Shown here piece after piece: positions 1 to 6,154 of a stretch of 10,808 bases of DNA (position 1 is the first letter of the stretch; every line of letters starts with the position of its first letter). The notes beneath the pieces are model-generated. The model did no database searches. It was not told the DNA's origin and worked only from the letters and a program-made list of their open reading frames with translations. This DNA is from Alphaproteobacteria bacterium UBA6038 (GTDB taxonomy: Bacteria > Pseudomonadota > Alphaproteobacteria > Micropepsales > Micropepsaceae), in assembly GCA_002429315.1 (NCBI GenBank), contig DIZC01000132.1:481-11288 (forward strand). Direction: 5' to 3'. Position numbers and translations under genes: made by a program.

Positions 1-247
1 CCTCACGCTCCTGTTGCGCGGTTTCGCCACGCCGTTCCTTGCTCTTCGTGTGCGCGAAATCACGCTTGTTTTCTTCCTTGCTTTCGTATTTCGACGCGCC
101 CGCTTCGTGCAGCGCAATCGCGATCGCCTGCTGGCGGTTCTTCACCTTGCCGCCTTTGCCGCCGCGGCTGCGCTTGAGTTCGCCGTGTTTGAATTCATGC
201 ATGACGCGGCCCATGGTCTTGCGTTGCCGCGGAGATGTCTTGGCCAT
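1..247 (-). CDS. DUF6496 family small basic protein, C-terminus cut by window edge
   Basis: This minus-strand gene starts at the ATG at 247-245 and runs off the left edge, giving 82 visible codons. The protein begins MAKTSPRQRKTMGRVMHEFK and continues through a Lys/Arg/Gly-rich stretch (about residues 22-38). It then has QAIAIALHEAGASKYESK (about 40-57) and a charged tail with TKSKERRGETAQ. The pattern of an early RVMHEFK, a central AIAIALxEAGASKYE and a lysine-rich tail is what I know as DUF6496, a small soluble family of unknown biochemical function whose basic composition suggests nucleic-acid association (inference). A GAGG ribosome site lies about 9 bases before the ATG. Upstream at 281-305 is a GGAAC-N16-CGTT motif that would place this gene under the alphaproteobacterial general-stress sigma factor. 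The gene follows the ROK pseudogene on the same strand after 81 bases but appears to have its own promoter. Confidence 0.85.
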   Translation of the reverse strand, partial: MAKTSPRQRKTMGRVMHEFKHGELKRSRGGKGGKVKNRQQAIAIALHEAGASKYESKEENKRDFAHTKSKERRGETAQQERE

Positions 248-280
248 CGGGAAATGCCTCTTTTGATTTCCACTATTCGC

Positions 281-305
281 AACGCAAGCTGAAGGGCGCG
301 GTTCC
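281..305 (-). promoter_or_regulatory. EcfG-type (general stress response) promoter for the DUF6496 gene
   Basis: Read on the minus strand, GGAAC (305-301) is followed by exactly 16 bases and then CGTT (284-281). This equals the established EcfG consensus of Alphaproteobacteria (GGAAC, 16-17 bases, CGTT). The -10 element lies 33 bases before the ATG at 247, leaving room for a start site near 275 and a leader of about 28 bases containing the GAGG site. A chance match to nine fixed bases is possible, but spacing, strand and position all fit. Confidence 0.65.
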
Positions 306-312
306 GGGTTCG

Positions 313-329
313 GCCGCGCGGGGCGCGGC
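313..329 (-). terminator. GC hairpin at the end of the ROK gene (no U-tract)
   Basis: GCCGCGC (313-319) and GCGCGGC (323-329) form a perfect 7-bp stem with a GGG loop on the plus strand (CCC in the minus-strand transcript). It starts on the last base of the ROK stop codon. No T-run follows in the direction of transcription, so it is not a canonical intrinsic terminator. It sits between the ROK stop and the EcfG-like promoter and could insulate the two or only protect the RNA 3' end. Confidence 0.35.
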
Positions 330-1417
330 TACTTCTTCCCGTTCGGCTGCGGCCGGTTGGTGAAGCGGGCATTGCCAAGGCCGGTGCCGAGCGTGAGCAC
401 CCCCCACCGCTCCACATCCGACATGAACGGCACTTCGCTCAGGCCCTGCACCACCGCATCGTTGTGCATGACGATTTCCACTTCATGTTCGCCGATCGAG
501 GCTATCGCCTCGGCAGTCGCCGCCAGCAAATTGAACCGCTCGCTTTCCCAATTGCCGGGCAGATTCTGCGCGCCGCGATCGATAGAGCCGTCCGCTTCTA
601 TCTTGCCGGGGCAGCCAATTCCGATAAACGGCGCGAGATTCAGCCAGTCCTTTTCGGCCCGGCGAACGAGTTTCTTGAGCATGCCAATCAATCTGTGACG
701 GCTTGGTCCCGCTTGGCGTCTTCATCAGCATGGCGCCAAATCTCGCGCGCATGAACATATGCTTTCGACAGATTCGGCGCCTTCTCCAAATTCAGCGCCA
801 CGATACCCGTGCGCATATTCGTGCCGCCGATGTCGACGGCCAGAATGCTGTCGTGGCCTTTGAAGTCCACGACGGCGCAAGCTGCGTCGCGCCAATCAGC
901 CCGGCGTCATCGGGATCGTTGCGGATGGGCACGAGATCGACCGTAATGTCGTCTGCCTTCAACAGAATGCCCGCGCGTCCGATGGCGAGTTCACCGATGC
1001 GATGCTCCCGCATGCCGCCGTCGATCACAATGCGCTCGGTGCCGCGCCAGCTCTTCTCGTGCAGGAACCGGCGGATGATAAAGGCAAGTTCCTGGGCAAG
1101 ATCCTCCACCACCGCGTGCACCACACCCGCGGCGGCGGAGTCGCCTTTGGCCAGCGCCTCATCCAGTTCGCTCTTGCCGATTTCTTTGCTGCGGCGATCG
1201 GCGAAAGGATCTTTGCGTTCCTTCGCGAGCGGCTTGCGCCATTTGTCCAGCAGCGCGTACAGCGCCTTCTTGCTGGCGCGGTCGCCCAGAAAACCGCCAT
1301 TGTCCTTGAGTTCGAGATTATAGCCGTCCACCTCTACCCGAGGCAGGATGGACGCGCCATGCACTCCGATCCGCGATGCGGCCGGGGCCCTTCGGAGGTA
1401 TCCTTGTTTCTGGGCAT
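329..1417 (-). pseudogene. ROK-family sugar kinase-like protein, circularly permuted and broken by three frameshifts
   Basis: Four reading-frame pieces follow one another on the minus strand. (A) The ATG at 1417 begins MPRNKDTSEGPR, preceded by a weak GAGG. (B) About 1364-867 covers HGASILPRVEVDGYN to DPDDAGLIGATQLAPSW and includes IDGGMREHRIGELAIGRA. (C) 867-697 contains SILAVDIGGTNMRTG and ends at KRDQAV. (D) 694-329 runs from RLIGMLKKLVRRAEKD through APFIGIGCPG, GAQNLPGNWE, HNDAVVQGLSE and GVLTLGTGLGNARF to a TAG at 331-329. Joined, they give a protein of about 360 residues. In ordinary ROK proteins the DxGGTxxRxG phosphate loop comes first and the IDGG...AGLIGA lobe last; here the order is reversed. 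The zinc motif of classic ROK kinases is absent. Each junction (about 1385-1360, 870-865, 702-692) is explained by one missing base. As it stands no full-length product is made. Sugar or nucleotide binding is a family inference. Confidence 0.8.
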
Positions 1418-1476
1418 TTCCGGTCCGCCTCGCGCTTGCCAACGGCTAACGCGAAAGGCCGGAACTTCGGCTCAAC

Positions 1477-2451
1477 CTATGCCGTGCGGCCATGCAGCGC
1501 GTTGCGGGCCACGGCCACGGTTTCGCGCACGCCTTGTTTCATGCGGCCGACCGTGATCACCGCGTTCACGCCGCGCGGATATTCGTGCCGCAGCGGCGCA
1601 CGTACAGAGGCCATCCTGCTCGAGTCGACCCACACCGCCCGGCCGTTCGGGCGCGTGAATTTCAGCTTCGCCGCCTGTGCGTGGAATACCGGCAAGGCCG
1701 CGCCCAGCATCCCGCAGATCTTGCTGATGTAGTTGCGCGTCTCTTCCGGCAGGGAGCGGCCGTGGCTCTTGTGCGCTTCCAGATTGCCCGGCCCGTCATT
1801 GTACGCAATGAACATGGAGGGGAAGCCGTAGCGTTGGTGCAGCCAGTGCAGGTACGCAGCACCCGCTATGATGTTGTCGCGCGGGTTGAACGGATCGGCG
1901 CCCAGCTTCAGCGCCTTGCGCATGTCTTGGTAGGTGTCCGGCTCCAGCTGCATGAGCCCGACGGCGCCGGTGGGCGAGGTGATGGGCTTACCATTGGCGA
2001 GCACCGTACGGCCGCCGCTTTCCATCTGCATGACGGCGCGAATCCACGCAGCCGGCACGTTGAAGCGCTTGGAGGCTTCCGCGACCAACGGGTTCCAGCG
2101 ATCCATCAGTTGATGGAAGCCCATCTGCTGCTCTTTGGCGAATTGGGAAATGCCCTGCGACTGGTTGAGCCAGTCGCTGTCGCGCGCAAGTTCCGCGGCA
2201 AAGGCCTGGCGGAGCACCTCCGCAGACGGCGGGTTCAAATCGGAGAAATAATGGCTGCTCGGGCCGGGGTGCCTGAGCGCGAGAATGGCGGCTATCGACA
2301 GCGCCATGAGGACCAGGACGCCGCCGACATCGCGAAACAGGGCGCCCACGCCTCCAACGGGAAGCCCTTTGCTGCGCCGGAACGCTCCGATTTGGTTCCC
2401 GTGCGCGGGAACCGATTGCCAAGGTGAATCGTTGGAGTCGCGATTGTGCAT
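1477..2451 (-). CDS. Membrane-anchored SLT-type lytic transglycosylase
   Basis: This is a predicted 324-residue murein lytic transglycosylase, cleaving the MurNAc-GlcNAc bond of peptidoglycan in the periplasm. The frame stays open upstream to 2655, but I chose the ATG at 2451 because GAGG lies 6 bases before it; starts at 2457 or 2541 are possible. A single hydrophobic segment (about residues 42-59, VGGVLVLMALSIAAILAL) gives an N-in membrane anchor. The SLT fold spans about 120-245: the catalytic glutamate is E144 in MQMESGG, followed by TGAVGLMQLEPDTY (about 161-174), NIIAGAAYLHWL (about 193-204) and AYNDGPGN (216-223). The last 60 residues (about 263-322, TRPNGRAVWVD to VRETVAVARNAL) are not part of SLT and resemble FlbD-like beta modules (inference). 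It lies 59 bases upstream of the ROK gene on the same strand; a functional link is not evident. Confidence 0.88.
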   Translation of the reverse strand: MHNRDSNDSPWQSVPAHGNQIGAFRRSKGLPVGGVGALFRDVGGVLVLMALSIAAILALRHPGPSSHYFSDLNPPSAEVLRQAFAAELARDSDWLNQSQGISQFAKEQQMGFHQLMDRWNPLVAEASKRFNVPAAWIRAVMQMESGGRTVLANGKPITSPTGAVGLMQLEPDTYQDMRKALKLGADPFNPRDNIIAGAAYLHWLHQRYGFPSMFIAYNDGPGNLEAHKSHGRSLPEETRNYISKICGMLGAALPVFHAQAAKLKFTRPNGRAVWVDSSRMASVRAPLRHEYPRGVNAVITVGRMKQGVRETVAVARNALHGRTA

Positions 2452-2681
2452 CAGCATCCTCAAAGCCAGGTTGTTGGTGCGCACAGGGACGTGTGTCTGG
2501 AACGCCAATCGGATCAAATGATCGATCCGACTCTTTGGCATGGCCGAGTACCTGCGCAGAGCCGTAGGTACGCGGAACGGCGCCCGCATGCAAGCTACAA
2601 TTTGGCCGCGCACTTGCCACAATGCGGGAACTTTCGGAACTCCGATCACAAACACGATAGCGCAGCCGGCATGACGAATTG

Positions 2682-2700
2682 CACATCAGCAAATGATGTG
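2682..2700. repeat. 7-bp perfect inverted repeat, possible operator
   Basis: CACATCA (2682-2688) and TGATGTG (2694-2700) are exact reverse complements separated by GCAAA. No T-run follows on either strand, so it is unlikely to be a terminator. It lies about 230 bases upstream of the transglycosylase start and could be a regulator binding site or a small RNA stem; neither is shown. Confidence 0.4.
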
Positions 2701-2786
2701 TGTGCAGGTCCTGTAGAGCGTAATAGCGCCGCACGCGTTGCTATTTGCTGTGTTTCCCGCACGCCGGCCGCCCCAGCCTGCTGATC

Positions 2787-2817
2787 AAAAAGCAAAATGC
2801 ACGCGGTTTGCGCGGGC
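2787..2817 (-). terminator. Intrinsic terminator of the TolC-like gene
   Basis: On the minus strand GCCCGCG, loop CAAAC and CGCGTGC form a 7-bp stem with one mismatch (arms at 2817-2811 and 2805-2799). ATTTTGCTTTTT follows directly (2798-2787). It begins 6 bases after the TAG stop at 2825-2823, the expected place and orientation for a Rho-independent terminator. Confidence 0.6.
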
Positions 2818-2822
2818 TCTGA

Positions 2823-4196
2823 CTAATCACCGAACCCGAGCCAGTCACCCTCGGCGTAGCGTTCGCTGGCGTCGTACAGTTTCACCTTCAGACCCAAACT
2901 CTTGGCTTCGAGCAGCCCCATGACATCCAGGATCTGGAATGCGCCCACATACGCATCGTGCTCCGATTGCACGACGGCAATCTTCGCGTTCACAAGCTCC
3001 TGTTCCGCATTCAGCACATCGAGCACGGTACGCGTTCCGGCCCTCTGCTCCTTCTGCACGCCTTCGTATGCGGTTTCATCGGCGCGCTGCTGTGCCAGAT
3101 TCAGTTGAATGGCCGATTGCGCGGCCCTGTAGATCTTCCAGGTGCTTTCGATCGCCTGGCGCACCTGCCGTTCCGCGTTGAAGATCTGCAGCTGGCTTTG
3201 ACCGTGCAATTCCTCCTGCTCGCGAATCTGCGCGTATTCGGCGCCGCCCTGATAAATCGGCATGGTGACCTGCGCGACGACGGCGCCGATATGGGCGTTG
3301 CCGTTGTACGTCGTGGTCGCGCTGTTCTTCTGGTACAGATACTGTCCCTGAATGGAGACCTGCGGCCCAAGCGCGCCCACGGCATCGTCGATGGCGTATT
3401 CGGCGGCCCGCTCGCTCGCCACGGCAGCCATCAGACTTGGGTTTAGCTTGAGGGCGGCCGCCAGAGCTTCCTGCTGGGTGCCCGGCAGATCGGGATAACG
3501 CGGCGCGCGCAACACATCCGGCCGGCGGCCGATCACCTGCTCGTAAGCGGCGCGGCTGGCCGAAAGATTTCCCTGCGCCACCGAAAGAGCCGCCTGCGCA
3601 CCGGCAAGGCGTGCCTGCGCTTCGGCAACGTCGGTCTTCGTCACCTCCTTCAGCGCGAACTCCTTCTGCGTGGCGCCCACCTGTTTCTGCAACGCGGCCA
3701 CACTTTCCTTCTGCAACAGATAGATGTGGGCGTCGCGGATCACATCGAAGAACGCGGTCACCGCATTCAGGAACACCGTTTCCTCGGTTCCCACGAAGCG
3801 CGCATGCTCCTGCCGGAAGAGCGCTTTTGCCCGGCTGATCTCCGCAACCGTTCGGCCGCTGGTAAACACCGGTTGCGACAGCGTCACTTGGCTGGTGAGC
3901 GTGGGAACCGTGCCCGGCGGCGGCGTCAAAAAACTGAAGAGAGTGCGCCCGACGCTTTCGTGCTGGTATTGCAGTCCGTAGGAGCCAGTGGCCGAGATCG
4001 TCGGACGCCAACCGGCATCGGCCTTTGCCACCTCCTCGTCTGTGGCCCTGAGCTGCGCCTCTTCGGCGGCAAGCTGCGGATTGGTCTGGTAAACGATGGC
4101 CAGCGCCTCATCGAGCGTCATGACATCGGCATGCGCGAGCCCGGCGCACAGCAACACAATGGCCGCCGCCACAGAACACTGAACAAACCGCGCCAT
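2823..4196 (-). CDS. TolC-family outer-membrane channel of a type I secretion system
   Basis: This is a predicted 457-residue outer-membrane efflux channel that would trimerise and dock on the HlyD-family adaptor encoded divergently at 6151-7575. The frame is open to 4394, but the ATG at 4196 gives a textbook signal peptide: short basic start MARF, hydrophobic core to about residue 21, and an AHA|D cleavage site after residue 23. The mature part opens with MTLDEALAIVYQTNPQL, the usual OEP helix start. It carries two OEP repeats, each ending in an OMF-type strand/loop (SQVTLSQPVFTSGRTV and VAQVTMPIYQGGAEYAQ), and the conserved RAGTRTVLDVLNAEQELVNA near the C-terminus. The ribosome site is weak (GGGAC about 10 bases upstream). 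The gene is followed by an intrinsic terminator, so it is probably monocistronic. A 7-bp palindrome lies 21-43 bases upstream of the start. Confidence 0.9.
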   Translation of the reverse strand: MARFVQCSVAAAIVLLCAGLAHADVMTLDEALAIVYQTNPQLAAEEAQLRATDEEVAKADAGWRPTISATGSYGLQYQHESVGRTLFSFLTPPPGTVPTLTSQVTLSQPVFTSGRTVAEISRAKALFRQEHARFVGTEETVFLNAVTAFFDVIRDAHIYLLQKESVAALQKQVGATQKEFALKEVTKTDVAEAQARLAGAQAALSVAQGNLSASRAAYEQVIGRRPDVLRAPRYPDLPGTQQEALAAALKLNPSLMAAVASERAAEYAIDDAVGALGPQVSIQGQYLYQKNSATTTYNGNAHIGAVVAQVTMPIYQGGAEYAQIREQEELHGQSQLQIFNAERQVRQAIESTWKIYRAAQSAIQLNLAQQRADETAYEGVQKEQRAGTRTVLDVLNAEQELVNAKIAVVQSEHDAYVGAFQILDVMGLLEAKSLGLKVKLYDASERYAEGDWLGFGD

Positions 4197-4387
4197 TCTG
4201 AAGATGTCCCAAGCCCTTTTCGCAAAAATAGAGCGAAAATCCGGGCATGTCATCCGTGCGCTGACGAAGGATTGTCTGTGGCCGCTCTGTAGCCAGACCG
4301 CTGCATGGCCACTGCCGCAACGCCCCATTTCGCCTGCGATTTGACTTGTGTTACTCTGCAGCCGGGTCGATCTTCTCATTTGGTAAG
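4197..4387. promoter_or_regulatory. Divergent control region between the channel and the ABC/adaptor operon
   Basis: These 191 bases separate the divergent starts at 4196 (minus) and 4388 (plus) and must hold both promoters. On the plus strand TTGACT (4341-4346) could be a -35 box, but no good -10 box sits at the right distance, so I do not call it firmly. The inverted repeat at 4217-4239 lies on the channel side. A shared regulator would be economical, but this is inference. Confidence 0.5.
4217..4239. repeat. Inverted repeat TTTTCGC-N9-GCGAAAA, candidate operator
   Basis: TTTTCGC (4217-4223) and GCGAAAA (4233-4239) are exact reverse complements around an A/T-rich 9-base centre. It is strikingly AT-rich against the GC-rich surroundings. 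It lies 21-43 bases upstream of the channel ATG, so it would overlap a promoter or leader there. Its dyad shape and the about 16-base centre-to-centre spacing would suit a dimeric repressor. It could also be a leader hairpin. Confidence 0.5.
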
Positions 4388-6154
4388 ATGGCATTGTTCC
4401 CTTCGCCCGCGGGGGCTTCTCGCGGTCCGGTGTGGCAGGCGTTGTCTGCCGACAAGAGTTTGCTGTGGGTTGCGTTCGCCTTCACGGCCGCAATGGCGAT
4501 GCTGTCTCTGACCGTCTCTTTCTACATGCTGGAAGTGTACGACCGCGTGCTGAACAGCCGCAGCCTCGACACGCTGCTGCTACTCACGGTGATCGCCGTT
4601 GCCGGCGTGGCGGTGTTCGGCGCGCTGGATTCGCTGCGGCTTCGCCTGCTGATCCGCATCGGCATGCGGGTCGCAGACAATTTGGGCGCGCGCGTGCTCC
4701 GGGCGAGCGTCGCCCTGACGTCGCGCGGCGTCGACAGCGGTCCGCGGCAGGGACTGCGCGACGTTGAAACCGTCAAGAACTTCATCGGTAGCCCCGCCAC
4801 CGCCGCGGTCATGGACGCGCCGTTTCTCGTCTTCTTCCTCATCGTGCTGTTCCTGCTGCATTGGATGTTCTTCGCGCTGGTGCTGGGCGGCGGCTTGCTG
4901 CTGGTCGGCCTAGCCGTCGCCGATCAGATCTACAGCAGCCCGATCGCGACGCAATCCATCGCCGCCTCGATCCGGGCGCAAGCCTTCGCCGACGACGGAC
5001 TGCGCAATGCCGAGGTTCTGGAAGGCCTCGGCATGTCGAACACCTTCGTTTCGCGCTGGCGCGGGCAATGGCTGGGCGCACTGAAGCAGAACCTGAATGC
5101 GAGCGACCGCAATTCGCTGTTCAGCGCATTATCGAAAACCATCCGGCTGGTGCTGCAAGTGGCGCTGCTCGGGGTGGGCGCCATGCTGATCCTGGACTTT
5201 CATGCCACCGGCGGGGTGATGATCGGCGCGTCCATTATCGGCTCGCGCGCGCTGGCGCCGATCGAGGCCATCGTCGGCACGTGGAAAAGCGTGATCGCCA
5301 CACGTCTGGCGGCGCAAAGGCTGGATGCGTTGCTGCGGATGGCGCCCAAGCGCGACGAAGGCATGGCCCTGCCCAGCCCCAAAGGCAACCTACAGGTCGT
5401 CCGCGCCGGCTTCGCGCTCAGCGCCGGCACGAAGCCGATCCTGGCGAACATCAGCTTCGAGTTGCGGGCCGGCGAATCGCTCGGCGTGATCGGCCCGTCC
5501 GCCTCGGGCAAATCGAGCCTCGCCCGGCTTCTGGTCGGTGCGTGGCCGTGCACCGCCGGCAATGTGCGCCTCGACGGCGCCGACGTGTATTCCTGGCCGC
5601 GCGCCGAGATCAGCCGATATCTCGGCTATCTGCCGCAGGACGTGGAGCTGTTCGGAGGCACCGTGCGCGAAAACATCGCCCGGCTGACCGAGGGCGAGGC
5701 CGAGCGCGTCGTGACGGCGGCCAAGCTGGCCAATGTCCACGAAATGATTTTGAGCCTGCCCAAAGGCTACGACACCGATATCGGCGAGCGCGCACAGCGC
5801 CTTTCCGGCGGGCAGCGTCAGCGCGTCGGGCTGGCCCGCGCGCTCTACGGCGAACCGCGCTTCGTGGTCCTTGACGAACCCAATTCCAATCTCGACGGAC
5901 CGGGCGAAGAAGCGCTTGCCGCAACCTTGATGGAGCTGAAGCGGCGCGGAGTCACCATCGTGGTGATCGCACACCGCCCCGCGATTCTGGCCGCCATGGA
6001 CAAGATTCTCGTCCTGAAAGACGGCACCGTGGACGAATTTGGCCCGCGGGCGGAAGTCTTCGCCAAGTTCGCGCCACGGCCCCGGCCGGCCGCGCACACC
6101 AATGTGGTGGCGCTGACGCCGGACGCGCGAATCCCCGAAAAGAGTGACGCATGA
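4388..6154 (+). CDS. Type I secretion ABC transporter, fused permease/ATPase (PrtD class)
   Basis: This is a predicted 588-residue inner-membrane exporter half-transporter that powers type I secretion by ATP hydrolysis. The ATG at 4388 is chosen over the upstream TTG at 4346 because it gives the usual PrtD-like N-terminus; the ribosome site is poor (GGTAAG). The membrane domain spans about residues 25-330 with hydrophobic segments near 25-50, 62-82, 143-180 and 250-272. There is no N-terminal C39 peptidase or C39-like domain, which places it with PrtD/LipB-type rather than HlyB or bacteriocin exporters. The ATPase domain has Walker A GPSASGKSS (369-377), Q-loop YLPQDVELFGG (Q417), signature LSGGQRQR (472-479), Walker B FVVLDEP (492-498) and switch H529 in VIAHRP. 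All key residues are present. It overlaps the adaptor gene by ATGA, so the two are translationally coupled. Confidence 0.93.
   Translation: MALFPSPAGASRGPVWQALSADKSLLWVAFAFTAAMAMLSLTVSFYMLEVYDRVLNSRSLDTLLLLTVIAVAGVAVFGALDSLRLRLLIRIGMRVADNLGARVLRASVALTSRGVDSGPRQGLRDVETVKNFIGSPATAAVMDAPFLVFFLIVLFLLHWMFFALVLGGGLLLVGLAVADQIYSSPIATQSIAASIRAQAFADDGLRNAEVLEGLGMSNTFVSRWRGQWLGALKQNLNASDRNSLFSALSKTIRLVLQVALLGVGAMLILDFHATGGVMIGASIIGSRALAPIEAIVGTWKSVIATRLAAQRLDALLRMAPKRDEGMALPSPKGNLQVVRAGFALSAGTKPILANISFELRAGESLGVIGPSASGKSSLARLLVGAWPCTAGNVRLDGADVYSWPRAEISRYLGYLPQDVELFGGTVRENIARLTEGEAERVVTAAKLANVHEMILSLPKGYDTDIGERAQRLSGGQRQRVGLARALYGEPRFVVLDEPNSNLDGPGEEALAATLMELKRRGVTIVVIAHRPAILAAMDKILVLKDGTVDEFGPRAEVFAKFAPRPRPAAHTNVVALTPDARIPEKSDA

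Larger units (their letters stand above)
2452..2822 (-). other. 371-bp gap between TolC-like gene and transglycosylase gene, no supported gene
   Basis: No reading frame here has a ribosome site or recognisable protein; the open frames in it are chance or upstream extensions of the transglycosylase frame. It contains an intrinsic terminator for the TolC-like gene (2787-2817), a 7-bp palindrome (2682-2700), a looser inverted repeat (AATAGC 2722-2727 with GCTATT 2740-2745) and a GGAACT direct repeat (2627-2632, 2636-2641). The promoter of the transglycosylase gene presumably lies here, but I could not identify convincing -35/-10 boxes. Confidence 0.6.

Noticed and set aside
868..870. GTG at 870 as the start of a separate gene for the DIGGTN half of the ROK protein
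   Set aside because: No ribosome site precedes it, that frame itself stops at 688 before the second conserved half, and single-base losses at three places explain everything more simply.
2627..2641. GGAACT direct repeat as a LexA box or EcfG -35 element
   Set aside because: The GAAC halves are 5 bases apart rather than the 7 of the alphaproteobacterial LexA box, no CGTT follows at 16-17 bases, and the plus strand here leads to no gene.
2446..2784. Plus-strand open frame in the 371-bp gap
   Set aside because: No ribosome site, no recognisable protein, and it overlaps the transglycosylase start region.
4341..4369. TTGACT as a sigma-70 promoter for the ABC/adaptor operon
   Set aside because: Only the -35 box matches; the bases 16-19 further on (around GGGTCGA) do not resemble TATAAT, so it is not listed as a promoter on its own.
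4861..5874. A 337-codon plus-strand frame inside the ABC transporter gene
   Set aside because: It is Arg/Ala-rich low-complexity translation of the +1 frame; the overlapping frame has complete ABC motifs.
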